Notes: a model not told the origin generated them from the sequence alone. Counted from the stretch's first letter, positions 1 through 7,341 are shown. The stretch is DNA of 16,190 bases from Maricaulis sp048268525 (GCF_048268525.1 NZ_JBLWVH010000039.1:1-16190); one strand, 5' to 3'. Program-made: numbers and translations.

Positions 1-24
1 CGTCCTGACGCTAAGACTGGCGCC

Positions 25-600
25 ATGGTCCGTCTCACGAAAATCTACACGCGCACCGGCGACGCCGGATCGACCCGGCTGGGTGACATGTCGCAGACAG
101 TCAAACACGACCCGCGCGTTGACGCCTACGGGGATGTCGACGAGGCCAATTCCTCTATCGGCCTGGCGCGCGCCGCCTTGATATCGAACGACCCCCTCGA
201 TCCGCCCCTCGCCCGCATCCAGAATGACCTGTTCGATCTGGGCGCCGACCTGTGCGTCCCCGAGAGCGACACTCCGCCGGACTACGAGCCGCTACGGGTC
301 ACAGCAGCGCAGGTGGACTGGCTGGAAACCGAGATCGACCGGCTCAATGCGCGGCTGGAGCCCTTGAACTCCTTCATCCTGCCGGGCGGTAGCGAGGCCG
401 CCGCGCGCCTGCATGTCTGCCGTACCGTCTGCCGCCGCGCCGAGCGCAAGGTCTCGGCCCTGATGGCGGGAGGCGTGACACTCAACCCGATTGTGCTGAC
501 CTATCTCAACCGCTTGTCGGACCTGCTTTTCGTGATGGCGCGTACCGCCAATGAGGAAGGCCGCGCGGATGTGCTCTGGGTGCCAGGCAAGGACCGCTGA
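25..600 (+). CDS. pduO: PduO-type ATP:cob(I)alamin (corrinoid) adenosyltransferase
   Basis: This cytoplasmic enzyme transfers the adenosyl group of ATP to cob(I)alamin (or cob(I)yrinic acid diamide) to make coenzyme B12, used for example by methylmalonyl-CoA mutase. The 191-residue length is normal for the family. The N-terminal ATP-binding motif is visible (TKIYTRTGDAG, residues 5-15), followed by YGDVDEANSSIG (35-46), the arginine-rich helix RTVCRRAERK (133-142) and NRLSDLLFVMAR (162-173). The ATG at 25 fits the usual family start (MVxLxKIYTRTGD), although the frame stays open to the window edge and no strong ribosome binding site precedes it. A TGA at 6-8 in another frame could end an upstream gene but too little is visible. 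In many alphaproteobacteria this gene sits directly before etfBA; here 3.6 kb of other genes lies between. The family call is firm; the symbol follows the PduO class (also annotated cobO or MMAB type). Confidence 0.93.
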   Translation: MVRLTKIYTRTGDAGSTRLGDMSQTVKHDPRVDAYGDVDEANSSIGLARAALISNDPLDPPLARIQNDLFDLGADLCVPESDTPPDYEPLRVTAAQVDWLETEIDRLNARLEPLNSFILPGGSEAAARLHVCRTVCRRAERKVSALMAGGVTLNPIVLTYLNRLSDLLFVMARTANEEGRADVLWVPGKDR

Positions 601-610
601 ATTGTCTCAT

Positions 611-629
611 TGTTTCCGCATTGGAAACA
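611..629. promoter_or_regulatory. 19-bp perfect inverted repeat, operator-like
   Basis: TGTTTCC (611-617) and GGAAACA (623-629) are perfect reverse complements separated by 5 bases. The site lies just after the adenosyltransferase stop and about 84 bases before the yceI start. No T-run follows, so it is not an intrinsic terminator. Size and symmetry fit a dimeric repressor or activator site, probably for yceI; the cognate regulator is not identifiable from the window. Confidence 0.45.
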
Positions 630-649
630 TCAACTTCCCTTCAGCCCGG

Positions 650-677
650 TCGACAAGATGTCGCAACTCCCTATCTG
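650..677 (+). promoter_or_regulatory. Candidate sigma-70-type promoter for yceI
   Basis: TCGACA (650-655) and TATCTG (672-677) are spaced by 16 bases and resemble -35 and -10 elements; transcription would start near 684, about 29 bases before the yceI ATG. A second small palindrome, CGACA-AGA-TGTCG (651-663), overlaps the proposed -35 element. The match is moderate and the call is tentative. Confidence 0.3.
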
Positions 678-712
678 TAGGCTCATCAGTTCTGTCCATA
701 CGGAGTTACCGC

Positions 713-1294
713 ATGACCCGCCTTTTCCTCGCCGCTTCCACGGCCCTGCTCATCGCCGGCGCCGCCCAGGCCGAACCGATCAGCTATGAGTTCGACAAGT
801 CGCACACCCTGATCGAAGCCCGCTGGGAGCATCAGGGCTATTCGACGATGTCGCTCCAGTTCACCGACTATGACGGCACGCTCGATCTCGATCTCGACAT
901 GCCCGAGAATTCGGCCGTCGACATCACCTTCAACCTGATCGACGGTTTCTGGGTCGGCGCCAATCAGGACCGTTTCATCACCCATTTGAATTCCGCCGAT
1001 TTCTTCGAGACCGAGGTCAATCCGACGGCCCATTTCGTGGCGACCGGGTTTGCGACCGAAGATGGCGAAACCGGTACGATGACCGGTGATCTGACCATGA
1101 ATGGCGTGACCAACCCGGTCAGCCTGGCCGTGACGTTGAACCAGGTCGGCGAGACCCGGGACGGCGCGTCCAAGCTGGGCTTCACGGCGACCGGTTCGCT
1201 GATGCGCTCGGAGTGGGACATGGGCTTTGCTGTCCCCTACGTCTCCGACGAGATCGAGCTCTTCATCTCGACCGAATTGACGGCGGCTGAATAA
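713..1294 (+). CDS. YceI-family periplasmic lipocalin-like protein
   Basis: YceI-like proteins are secreted beta-barrel proteins whose relatives bind long isoprenoid chains; the physiological ligand is usually unknown. The 193-residue protein starts with a clear signal peptide ending AAQA (cleavage after residue 20). The mature part opens with the family hallmark FDKSHTLIEARWEHQGYS (27-44), then FITHLNSADFFETEVNPTAHF (88-108, a long known signature block), the LTMNGVTNPVSL stretch (127-138) and a C-terminal GSLMRSEWDMG / DEIELFISTEL pair of strands. The ATG at 713 is preferred over upstream in-frame ATGs because GGAG lies 7 bases before it and the signal peptide begins there. A strong terminator follows 28 bases after the stop. 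It is probably transcribed on its own from the 112-base gap before it. Confidence 0.9.
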   Translation: MTRLFLAASTALLIAGAAQAEPISYEFDKSHTLIEARWEHQGYSTMSLQFTDYDGTLDLDLDMPENSAVDITFNLIDGFWVGANQDRFITHLNSADFFETEVNPTAHFVATGFATEDGETGTMTGDLTMNGVTNPVSLAVTLNQVGETRDGASKLGFTATGSLMRSEWDMGFAVPYVSDEIELFISTELTAAE

Positions 1295-1322
1295 GCTCAA
1301 CGGCCTGACAAATGAGAATGAG

Positions 1323-1353
1323 GGGGCCTGTCCGGCGGACAGGCCCCTTTTTT
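1323..1353 (+). terminator. Strong intrinsic terminator after yceI
   Basis: GGGGCCTGTCC (1323-1333) pairs perfectly with GGACAGGCCCC (1337-1347), an 11-bp stem with a 3-base loop, followed by six Ts (1348-1353). It ends rightward transcription coming from yceI. The reverse strand has no T-run after the stem, so the convergent serine hydrolase gene is probably not stopped efficiently here. Confidence 0.92.
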
Positions 1354-1368
1354 CATGGCCGATCGAAT

Positions 1369-2853
1369 TCAGCGCCGATTTCGCGGGCTGGACCAGAGAC
1401 ACAGGGTCAGGATGGCAAACAGGCTTGTCACGGCAATCGACACCCCTTCCAGCTCATCCACCGGCACTTCATCGATGAAAATGGTTTGGGTCCGCCAGAT
1501 CACGGAATTCGTCCAGAACATCCAGATCAGGAAGAGTGTTGCGGCGAGTGTGAGGAAGGCCAAGAAGAGACGCCCACTCAGGCGCAGCGGCCCCCGACCC
1601 GTCGGGCGCAGGGTCAGAACGCGCTTGCCGGCAACGCCGCCCGCCACAAGCCAATAGACCCAGAACAGGCCGACGGCTCCGACGCCCCAGCTGACCCAGG
1701 TCAGCTGATGCGTCAGGGACACCGCCTCGTCGCAGCGCGCCGCGCCGTCATCGCTCTCCATCAGGCCCAGCCAGGCGCAGCTAAGATCAAAGTCAAGCTG
1801 CGCGCCCGAAGTCGCATTGGTGAGAAAGTAGAAGCCGTCGCCGGTATCGGGGCGAATATAAATTTGTCCATTCCATGAGGAATTATTCCCCCCGTGGCCA
1901 TAGAGCATTCCGTCCGGGGTTTCCCAGCGCGAATAGCTCATGGCGAAACGTGGATTGGGGTCGGTCGGCGTGAAGGCCTGTTCCAGGCTGTCGGTGGTCA
2001 GTACGCCGCCGCCCGTCATGTGCGCCAACAGGAAGTTTTCGATATCACCGCCCGAGGCATAGCCACCCGCGGCTGTCAGCGCGACATCGCGCAAGTCCTC
2101 GATAGGCTGGCGATAATAATTGAAGGCTTGCGACACGGTGGGCAGTCGCGACGCGTCAAAGCCGGACATCGTCATGCCGAGCGGGTCGAAAACATGTTGG
2201 CGGGCGATAGTATCAAAGTCCTGCCCGGTCACGGTCTCGACCAGGATTTGCAGCAGGACATAGCCGCCACCGGAATAGCGCCGGTGCTCACCGGGCTGAT
2301 AGGCGACGCGGAGAGGCGCGTAATTTTCGCTGAGATCGACCGCGTCTTCGGGCTGTTCTTCGTGAACGCCCCAGCCGCCATAGCCCGGCTGGTTGGTCCC
2401 CGCCGTATGCTGAAGAAGCCGCCGGACGGTGACCGCCTCCGGCGCATGCTCGCCATAGTCCGGCTCATAGGGCAGGTCATAAGTCGACAAGGGCGCGTCC
2501 AGGTCGATAACCCCGTCCTGCGCCAGGCTGAGGACGGTCCAGACTGCCAGGGGCTTGGAGATTGATCCGAGATTGAAGGCTGTCGCATCCGTAACCGGTG
2601 CACCGTCGCCGTCCGAGCGGCCTTCACGCGCCTGCCAGACCATCTCACCGTCCCGGATCACGCCGGCCGCGACACCGGCAATCGAATAGCGCTGCATCGC
2701 CTGATCCAGAACATCATCCATCTGCGCCGCTATCTCCGAGTCGGAACTCCCGGGCTCGAGGCCACGGATTTGCCGGAGCCCGATTGCCGACAAGCTTGCA
2801 CTCACAACCAGAACAGCCAGGCAAACGGCTCTCAATTTCATCAGGGGCGACAT
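1369..2853 (-). CDS. Membrane-anchored serine hydrolase, beta-lactamase/class C (penicillin-binding-like) family
   Basis: Members of this family are serine hydrolases related to D-alanyl-D-alanine carboxypeptidases, AmpC and esterases; the substrate cannot be read from sequence. The 494-residue protein has an N-terminal signal peptide or anchor (about residues 5-26), a catalytic domain (about 42-365) with the SxxK motif SISK (97-100), the tyrosine motif YSG (193-195, where many members have YxN) and the HGG motif (320-322). A C-terminal tail has about three transmembrane helices (near 386-405, 428-448 and 468-488), so the catalytic domain likely faces the periplasm while tethered. The start ATG at 2853 is preceded by AAAGG at a good distance; an in-frame GTG 15 bases upstream overlaps that ribosome binding site and is rejected. 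It is divergent from padR and shares its control region, so regulation by that PadR protein is likely but inferred. Confidence 0.88.
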   Translation of the reverse strand: MSPLMKLRAVCLAVLVVSASLSAIGLRQIRGLEPGSSDSEIAAQMDDVLDQAMQRYSIAGVAAGVIRDGEMVWQAREGRSDGDGAPVTDATAFNLGSISKPLAVWTVLSLAQDGVIDLDAPLSTYDLPYEPDYGEHAPEAVTVRRLLQHTAGTNQPGYGGWGVHEEQPEDAVDLSENYAPLRVAYQPGEHRRYSGGGYVLLQILVETVTGQDFDTIARQHVFDPLGMTMSGFDASRLPTVSQAFNYYRQPIEDLRDVALTAAGGYASGGDIENFLLAHMTGGGVLTTDSLEQAFTPTDPNPRFAMSYSRWETPDGMLYGHGGNNSSWNGQIYIRPDTGDGFYFLTNATSGAQLDFDLSCAWLGLMESDDGAARCDEAVSLTHQLTWVSWGVGAVGLFWVYWLVAGGVAGKRVLTLRPTGRGPLRLSGRLFLAFLTLAATLFLIWMFWTNSVIWRTQTIFIDEVPVDELEGVSIAVTSLFAILTLCLWSSPRNRR

Positions 2854-2874
2854 GTCCGATCCTTTCACCTCAAC

Positions 2875-2889
2875 GTTGGTGATACCAAC
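2875..2889. promoter_or_regulatory. Perfect inverted repeat in the serine hydrolase/padR divergent region
   Basis: GTTGGT (2875-2880) and ACCAAC (2884-2889) are perfect reverse complements with the central spacer GAT. It lies 22 bases upstream of the serine hydrolase ATG, where its 5' leader should be, so a bound regulator would block that gene. It may be a binding site of the adjacent PadR regulator or a leader hairpin. Confidence 0.4.
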
Positions 2890-2902
2890 TACTATGCATT
2901 GC

Positions 2903-2928
2903 TATATATCTTGCTAAACCGATATACA
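2903..2928. promoter_or_regulatory. AT-rich inverted repeat; candidate PadR operator and overlapping divergent promoters
   Basis: TATATATC (2903-2910) and GATATACA (2921-2928) match as an inverted repeat at 7 of 8 positions with a 10-base spacer. This is the most AT-rich spot of the local region and is 40 bases before the padR start. On the plus strand TTGCTA (2899-2904) with GATATA (2921-2926) at 16 bases could serve as -35/-10 for padR; on the minus strand TATATA (2902-2907 region) could be the -10 for the hydrolase. PadR proteins typically bind dyads in their own promoter region, so this is the best operator candidate. No direct evidence. Confidence 0.4.
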
Positions 2929-2967
2929 AGCCATAGGAAGGGAGCTCGATCAGCGAGGCAGGAATTC

Positions 2968-3330
2968 ATGACCGGGACGGAGATGGAAGACATTCTCGAC
3001 CGCTGGAGCTCCCAGGCTCGCAAGGGGTATTTCGAGATGTTGCTTCTGGCGCGTCTGCAGGCCGGGCGGGCATATGGCTACCAGATTGTCGCCGCCCTGA
3101 AGCAGGCGCCCGGCTTTGAGAACCTGGCCGAAGGCACGGTCTATCCGGTGCTTACACGCATGAGAAAAGACGGGCTCGTCACAGCCGAATGGGTGGCCGA
3201 CGATTCCGGGCCGCCCCGCAAATATTACACCGTGACGGAATTGGGTGCCCACACGCTTGATGCCATGCGCGAGATCTGGCGCCGCATGGACGAGGTCCTG
3301 TTGGCACAACATGCAAAGGAGGCGTCCTGA
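2968..3330 (+). CDS. PadR-family transcriptional regulator
   Basis: PadR proteins are small dimeric winged-helix DNA-binding proteins, usually repressors of nearby genes. The 120-residue protein shows the family core from about residue 20: the helix GYFEMLLLARL (20-30), AYGYQIVAALK (35-45), the recognition-helix block GTVYPVLTRMRKDGLV (56-71), and the wing, which carries the PPRKYYTVTELG motif (82-93). The short C-terminal helix (about 95-116) is the usual dimerisation element. The ATG at 2968 has AGGA 4-5 bases before it; ATG 2983 is a possible internal alternative, giving a protein 5 residues shorter. Its TGA overlaps the ATG of the next gene (TGATG), so the two are translationally coupled. 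It probably controls itself and its partner, and perhaps the divergent serine hydrolase. An inducing signal is not evident. Confidence 0.92.
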   Translation: MTGTEMEDILDRWSSQARKGYFEMLLLARLQAGRAYGYQIVAALKQAPGFENLAEGTVYPVLTRMRKDGLVTAEWVADDSGPPRKYYTVTELGAHTLDAMREIWRRMDEVLLAQHAKEAS

Positions 3331-3881
3331 TGCGCATGACCCTGGAGCTCACCACGGCCGAAGCGCGCCGCCTCTGGGCCGACTTCCTGAGACGCCTGGA
3401 CTGGGCCAATCGCGAGCTTGGCACCGAAGATCGGGCCGAAGCCCGGGCCGAGGCCGCCGCACACATGCGTGAAGCGATGGGCGACGCGCGGGCGGACGAC
3501 GAAGTCGACCGGCTGCTGGCGGCCATAGCGGAGTTCGGCGACCCGCCGGCCCCGCCACCCGTCTGGCTCAAGCCAGCCGCCGTGATCGGGCATTATCTTT
3601 CGATCATGGTGATTGGCGTGACGGGACTGATCGTCCTCGTCTTCGCGCACATGGCCATCATGGAAATCATCAACCCGGCCGGGGTCGGTCTCTGGGTTTA
3701 CCCCGATGACAGCGCGCTTACGCTTTCCTATGAGGCCCAGCCAGGTGCCGATGAAATCCTCGGAGCCGGCTTCATTCCGGTGATGCTGGCAGTTTGCGCG
3801 GTCCTGAGCGGTGCGATTTACGGGCTGTGGCGGTTCGCCCTGTCGCCGCGCGGGCCGGTCGCCGGATGGATGAAGCCCTGA
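3330..3881 (+). CDS. PadR-coupled small membrane protein, function unknown
   Basis: I do not recognise a named family with certainty. The 183-residue protein has an alpha-helical, charged N-terminal part (about 1-75) with alternating Arg/Glu/Ala typical of a coiled or helical-bundle domain, then two transmembrane helices (about 88-111 and 147-170) joined by a roughly 35-residue loop, and a short basic tail. A helical prefix followed by membrane helices, encoded right after padR, resembles the DUF1700/HAAS-type proteins that often accompany PadR regulators; that assignment is inference. Expression is tightly tied to padR: the start codon overlaps the padR stop and a near-ideal AAGGAGG (3316-3322) precedes the ATG by 7 bases. 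A role as membrane sensor or partner of the regulator is plausible but not shown. Confidence 0.75.
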   Translation: MRMTLELTTAEARRLWADFLRRLDWANRELGTEDRAEARAEAAAHMREAMGDARADDEVDRLLAAIAEFGDPPAPPPVWLKPAAVIGHYLSIMVIGVTGLIVLVFAHMAIMEIINPAGVGLWVYPDDSALTLSYEAQPGADEILGAGFIPVMLAVCAVLSGAIYGLWRFALSPRGPVAGWMKP

Positions 3882-4175
3882 CCGGCAAGCGCCTGCCTGC
3901 GACAAAGACGGTCAAGCCACAGCGACCGGAACATACCGAAAAACCGAAAAATGGACGAGCGCCGAAACGCCTTGCCGCATCACACGCTGCCACCATTAAC
4001 ATATGGACCCACTCTCCACGCCCCACCAAGCCATACCAGCAATACCGCAACTGCGAATTGACGTTCGCGTAAGCCAGCTGGACGCATTGACTTACCGCAC
4101 GGGCGAAGGCAGGTTTCCGGCCTATTCTTGTCAGGTGCGCAGACCATCCCGCGCGCGGCCAATCGGAGCCCCAGC
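3882..4175. other. 294-base intergenic region upstream of etfB
   Basis: No convincing gene is present. The stretch is less GC-rich than its surroundings and must contain the etfBA promoter, but I cannot place it: TTGACG (4058-4063) and TTGACT (4087-4092) look like -35 elements yet no good -10 follows at normal spacing. A short tandem repeat of ACCGAAAA lies near 3936-3951. Short frames here lack ribosome binding sites and family features. No terminator was seen after the padR pair. Confidence 0.5.
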
Positions 4176-4925
4176 ATGAAGATTCTCGTCCCCGTCAAAC
4201 GGGTCGTCGATTACAACGTGAAGGTTCGTGTCAAACCCGATCAAACGGGCGTCGACCTCGCGAATGTCAAAATGTCCATGAACCCGTTCTGCGAGATCGC
4301 GGTCGAAGAAGCGATCCGCCTCAAGGAAAAGGGTGTGGCCGAAGAGATCATCGTGGTCTCGGTCGGTCCGGCCCAGGCCCAGGAGACGATCCGCACGGCC
4401 CTGGCCATGGGCGCCGATCGCGGCATCCTGATCCAGACCGATGATGCGGTTGAACCGCTCGCCGTCGCCAAGCTCCTGAAGGCCGTGGTCGACGAGGAGA
4501 GCCCGGAAATCGTGCTGCTCGGCAAGCAGGCCATTGATGGCGACAATAACCAGACCGGCCAGATGCTCGCCGCCCTGCTGGACTGGCCGCAGGGCACATT
4601 CGCCTCGGAAGTGGCGATCGCTGACGGCAAGGCTTCGGTCACGCGCGAGATCGATGGCGGTCTGCAGACCCTGTCCCTCACCCTGCCGGCCATTGTCACC
4701 ACCGACCTGCGCCTCAACGAGCCGCGTTATGCGTCCCTGCCGAACATCATGAAGGCCAAGCGCAAGCCGATCGACACCAAGACCCCGGCCGATTACGGCG
4801 TCGACACCGCGCCGCGCCTGAGCGTGGTGAAGGTCACCGAACCGCCGAAACGCGAAGCCGGGATCAAGGTCGAAAGCGTCGCCGAACTGGTCGACAAGCT
4901 GAAAAATGAAGCGGGAGTGATCTGA
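4176..4925 (+). CDS. etfB: Electron transfer flavoprotein, beta subunit
   Basis: ETF-beta forms a heterodimer with ETF-alpha and passes electrons from acyl-CoA and other dehydrogenases to ETF:ubiquinone oxidoreductase in the membrane, linking fatty acid and amino acid oxidation to respiration. The 249-residue length is standard. Visible signatures are the N-terminal MKILVPVKRVVDYNVKVRVK, the NPFCEIAVEEAIRLKE block (36-51), the AMP-binding stretch GKQAIDGDNNQTGQ (116-129) and the ETF-beta signature near RLNEPRYASLPNIMKAK (179-195), which includes the recognition loop that docks partner dehydrogenases. The ATG at 4176 is chosen because GGAG sits 7 bases upstream and it matches the family start; an in-frame ATG at 4128 is rejected. 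Only 2 bases separate its stop from the etfA start, so the two are one operon. Confidence 0.97.
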   Translation: MKILVPVKRVVDYNVKVRVKPDQTGVDLANVKMSMNPFCEIAVEEAIRLKEKGVAEEIIVVSVGPAQAQETIRTALAMGADRGILIQTDDAVEPLAVAKLLKAVVDEESPEIVLLGKQAIDGDNNQTGQMLAALLDWPQGTFASEVAIADGKASVTREIDGGLQTLSLTLPAIVTTDLRLNEPRYASLPNIMKAKRKPIDTKTPADYGVDTAPRLSVVKVTEPPKREAGIKVESVAELVDKLKNEAGVI

Positions 4926-4927
4926 CC

Positions 4928-5857
4928 ATGACTGTTCTCGTTATTGCCGAACACGACAATGCCACGCTGAACGACGCCACCCGCGCCGTCGTCACGGCCG
5001 CCAAGGCGCTGGGCGGCGACGTCCACGTTCTGGTCGCCGGCTCGAACGCCCAGGCTGTCGCCGATGCGGCTGCCAAGCTGGACGGCGTCGCCAAGGTGCT
5101 GCACGCGGAAAGCGATGTGCTGGCCAAGCCGACGGCGGAAGCCCTCGACGCGCTGGTCACGCCGCTGATGGCCGATTATGACGCCGTGCTGGCCGCCGCC
5201 ACGACCTCGGGCAAAAACTTCATGCCCCGCGTTGCCGCCAAGCTCGATGTCATGCAGATCTCGGAAATCTCCGAGGTCGTCGCCCCCGACACCTTCGTGC
5301 GCCCGGTCTATGCCGGCAATGCGATGATGACGGTGAAGTCGTCCGACGCGAAGAAAGTCATCACGGTCCGCCCGACCACGTTCGAGAAGGCCGGCGATGG
5401 CGGCTCTGCCAGCATCGAGGATCTCGGTGCCGCCTCCGGTCCGTTCAAGTCGGAATTCGTCTCCGAAGAGCTGTCCAAGTCGGACCGTCCGGAACTGACC
5501 GCGGCCAAGATCGTCATCTCCGGCGGTCGCGGCATGCAGTCCGGGGACAATTTCCACCTGCTCGACAAGATCGCCGACAAGCTGGGCGCCGCCGTCGGCG
5601 CCTCGCGCGCCGCGGTTGATGCCGGCTATGTCCCGAACGACTACCAGGTCGGCCAGACCGGCAAGGTCGTCGCGCCGGAGCTCTACATTGCCGTTGGCAT
5701 TTCCGGTGCCATCCAGCACCTCGCCGGCATGAAGGACTCCAAGGTCATCGTCGCCATCAACAAGGACGAGGAAGCCCCGATCTTCCAGGTCGCCGATTAC
5801 GGCCTGGTCGCGGACCTCTTCAACGCCCTGCCCGAGCTCGACGAAGCGCTCGGCTGA
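4928..5857 (+). CDS. etfA: Electron transfer flavoprotein, alpha subunit
   Basis: ETF-alpha carries the FAD of the ETF heterodimer. The 309-residue protein has the N-terminal nucleotide-fold domain (about 1-185) and the C-terminal FAD-binding domain (about 190-306). In the latter the FAD contacts are recognisable: ISGGRGMQSG (197-206), GASRAAVDAGY (224-234), the QTGKVVAPELYIAVGISG block (243-260) with AIQH, INKDEEAPIFQVADYG (277-292) and the final VADLFNALPEL helix. The stop is followed closely by a strong terminator, so the operon is etfB-etfA only. In many alphaproteobacteria a 3-hydroxybutyryl-CoA dehydrogenase gene follows; it is absent here, replaced by a convergent amidohydrolase. Confidence 0.97.
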   Translation: MTVLVIAEHDNATLNDATRAVVTAAKALGGDVHVLVAGSNAQAVADAAAKLDGVAKVLHAESDVLAKPTAEALDALVTPLMADYDAVLAAATTSGKNFMPRVAAKLDVMQISEISEVVAPDTFVRPVYAGNAMMTVKSSDAKKVITVRPTTFEKAGDGGSASIEDLGAASGPFKSEFVSEELSKSDRPELTAAKIVISGGRGMQSGDNFHLLDKIADKLGAAVGASRAAVDAGYVPNDYQVGQTGKVVAPELYIAVGISGAIQHLAGMKDSKVIVAINKDEEAPIFQVADYGLVADLFNALPELDEALG

Positions 5858-5881
5858 TCCAGGCGACACCACGAACCGACC

Positions 5882-5911
5882 AAGGCCCGGCTGCGACAGC
5901 CGGGCCTTTTT
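5882..5911 (+). terminator. Strong intrinsic terminator after etfA
   Basis: AAGGCCCGGCTG (5882-5893) pairs perfectly with CAGCCGGGCCTT (5897-5908), a 12-bp stem with the loop CGA, ending in five Ts (5907-5911). It lies 24 bases after the etfA stop and ends the etfBA transcript before the convergent amidohydrolase. Confidence 0.93.
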
Positions 5912-5926
5912 CGTAATCCGGGCGAG

Positions 5927-7339
5927 TTACCAGATGGCAAGTTGGTGCTGACCCAGGCGCCACCAGGTGCGCAGCGAGGACGGATGTTTTGCCGCCTCGG
6001 CCAGCTCATCAAGCCGGTCCCGATCGAGCCAGCGACCATCCCGCATCACCGCTTCAAGGTCATGCAGGTGGGATATGTCCTGTGTCGGATCACCGTCCAC
6101 CAGGATGAGGTCAGCGGCGCAGCCGACTGCCAGGCAGCCGATCTGCCCGCCCATCCCCAGCACGTCCGCGCCATTCAGGGTGGCCGCCTGGATGGCCTCG
6201 AGCGAGGTCAGACCGGCTTCCACAAGGATTTCCATCTCTCGCAAGGTCGAGACGCCATGCGGCGAGACCATCACGCCGGAATCCGTGCCCACGGTCAGTG
6301 GCACGCCGGCCTGGTGAAGCGCGCCGGTGAAGGCAACGTAGAAGGCCTGCATCCGGGTCCGGTCGTCATGCGGATAATCGCTCCAGAAGGCCCACCCGTC
6401 ACGCTCGAAGCTGGCGACCACCGGATTGTAGCCGGTCATCTCGGGACGGGTGATGTGAGCCCCCTCGGTCTCCACGATCCGGGCCAGGTTTTCGTGCACG
6501 ACAAGGGTCGGATCCACGACCGTCCCGGAAGCGGCGATCCGACGGGCCAGGGCGTGCATGCGGTCCGGGTCCATGTCATCGTCCAGCCCGTACCAGACGA
6601 TCGACTCGGCGTGCTCGAGCGTTCGCAGACCGGCATCCAGCGACGCCTCGAAAGGCAGCGGATCGGTTTCTGTCCCTTCAACCGGGTGACCGCTCATCGT
6701 CATCCCCAGCGCGGCGGCTTCGTCGCGGATGGCGGCAAAACTCTCGCGGGACAGGTTCGAATAGACTTTCAGATGGCGAAAGCCAGCAGCGTGCTGACGC
6801 CGGACTGCCGCCCGTGCCTCGTCCGCGCCGGCGACCGCCTCATGCAGGTCATTGCCGTTGCGCCCGCCGGTTTCATTGAGAATGGGACCGGTCGTGATCA
6901 GGCGTGGGCCCAGAATCTCGCCCCGTTCAATCCGCTCGACCAGAGGCAGGTGGAACGGCATGCCACCCATATTGCGTACCGTGGTGACGCCGTGTGACAG
7001 GCCGGCCGCGAGATCGGTCTCATCGAACACATGCACATGGACATCGATGAGGCCGGGCATCAGCGTTCGGCCCTGCGCATCGATCCGGTTGAGCCCGTCC
7101 GCTGCAGCCGGCACCGGCCCGCTTCCCAGCCACTCGATACGGCCATTGACAACCAGTACCGAAGCATCCGGCCGCGCAGCGCCGGTTGCCGGATCGAGCA
7201 GCACCGCGTTTTCGATCAACCAGGACCGGTTCCCGTCCCGGTCCGGCTGCATGGCCGCGGGCATCTGCCAGGCCGAAGCGATGAAGGCGGTCACACCCGC
7301 CAGAAGAACGGCCACCACGACCAGGATTGTGCGCAACAT
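5927..7339 (-). CDS. Membrane-anchored metal-dependent amidohydrolase
   Basis: This is an amidohydrolase-superfamily enzyme (TIM barrel, hydrolysis of amide or related bonds with bound metal) of the imidazolonepropionase/prolidase-like group; the substrate is not predictable. The 470-residue protein starts with one hydrophobic segment (about 4-22) acting as signal or anchor, so the enzyme probably acts in the periplasm. Metal and catalytic residues in order are: HVH (101-103), Lys191 in KVYSN (candidate carbamylated lysine), His218 in SGHP, His243 in LEHAES and Asp353 in GTDSG. The typical late motif GCLAVGCAADLILVDGDP (401-418) is present. The ATG at 7339 is used because GGGAG lies just upstream and the hydrophobic segment begins there; the frame runs open 39 codons further without function. 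It is 88 bases downstream of the araC gene on the same strand. Its ribosome binding site is in a stable hairpin (7342-7370). Confidence 0.9.
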   Translation of the reverse strand: MLRTILVVVAVLLAGVTAFIASAWQMPAAMQPDRDGNRSWLIENAVLLDPATGAARPDASVLVVNGRIEWLGSGPVPAAADGLNRIDAQGRTLMPGLIDVHVHVFDETDLAAGLSHGVTTVRNMGGMPFHLPLVERIERGEILGPRLITTGPILNETGGRNGNDLHEAVAGADEARAAVRRQHAAGFRHLKVYSNLSRESFAAIRDEAAALGMTMSGHPVEGTETDPLPFEASLDAGLRTLEHAESIVWYGLDDDMDPDRMHALARRIAASGTVVDPTLVVHENLARIVETEGAHITRPEMTGYNPVVASFERDGWAFWSDYPHDDRTRMQAFYVAFTGALHQAGVPLTVGTDSGVMVSPHGVSTLREMEILVEAGLTSLEAIQAATLNGADVLGMGGQIGCLAVGCAADLILVDGDPTQDISHLHDLEAVMRDGRWLDRDRLDELAEAAKHPSSLRTWWRLGQHQLAIW

Positions 7340-7341
7340 GT

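Noticed and set aside
1..24. Possible end of an upstream gene (TGA at 6-8)
   Set aside because: Too few bases to support a coding call.
3882..4175. Overlapping short frames between the membrane protein and etfB
   Set aside because: No ribosome binding sites, odd composition, and they run into flanking genes in other frames.
4793..5872. 359-codon minus-strand frame over etfA
   Set aside because: Shadow of etfA; repetitive Gly/Asp/Arg composition typical of antisense frames.
5942..6997. 351-codon plus-strand frame over the amidohydrolase
   Set aside because: The minus strand carries all amidohydrolase metal-binding motifs; the plus frame shows none of any family.
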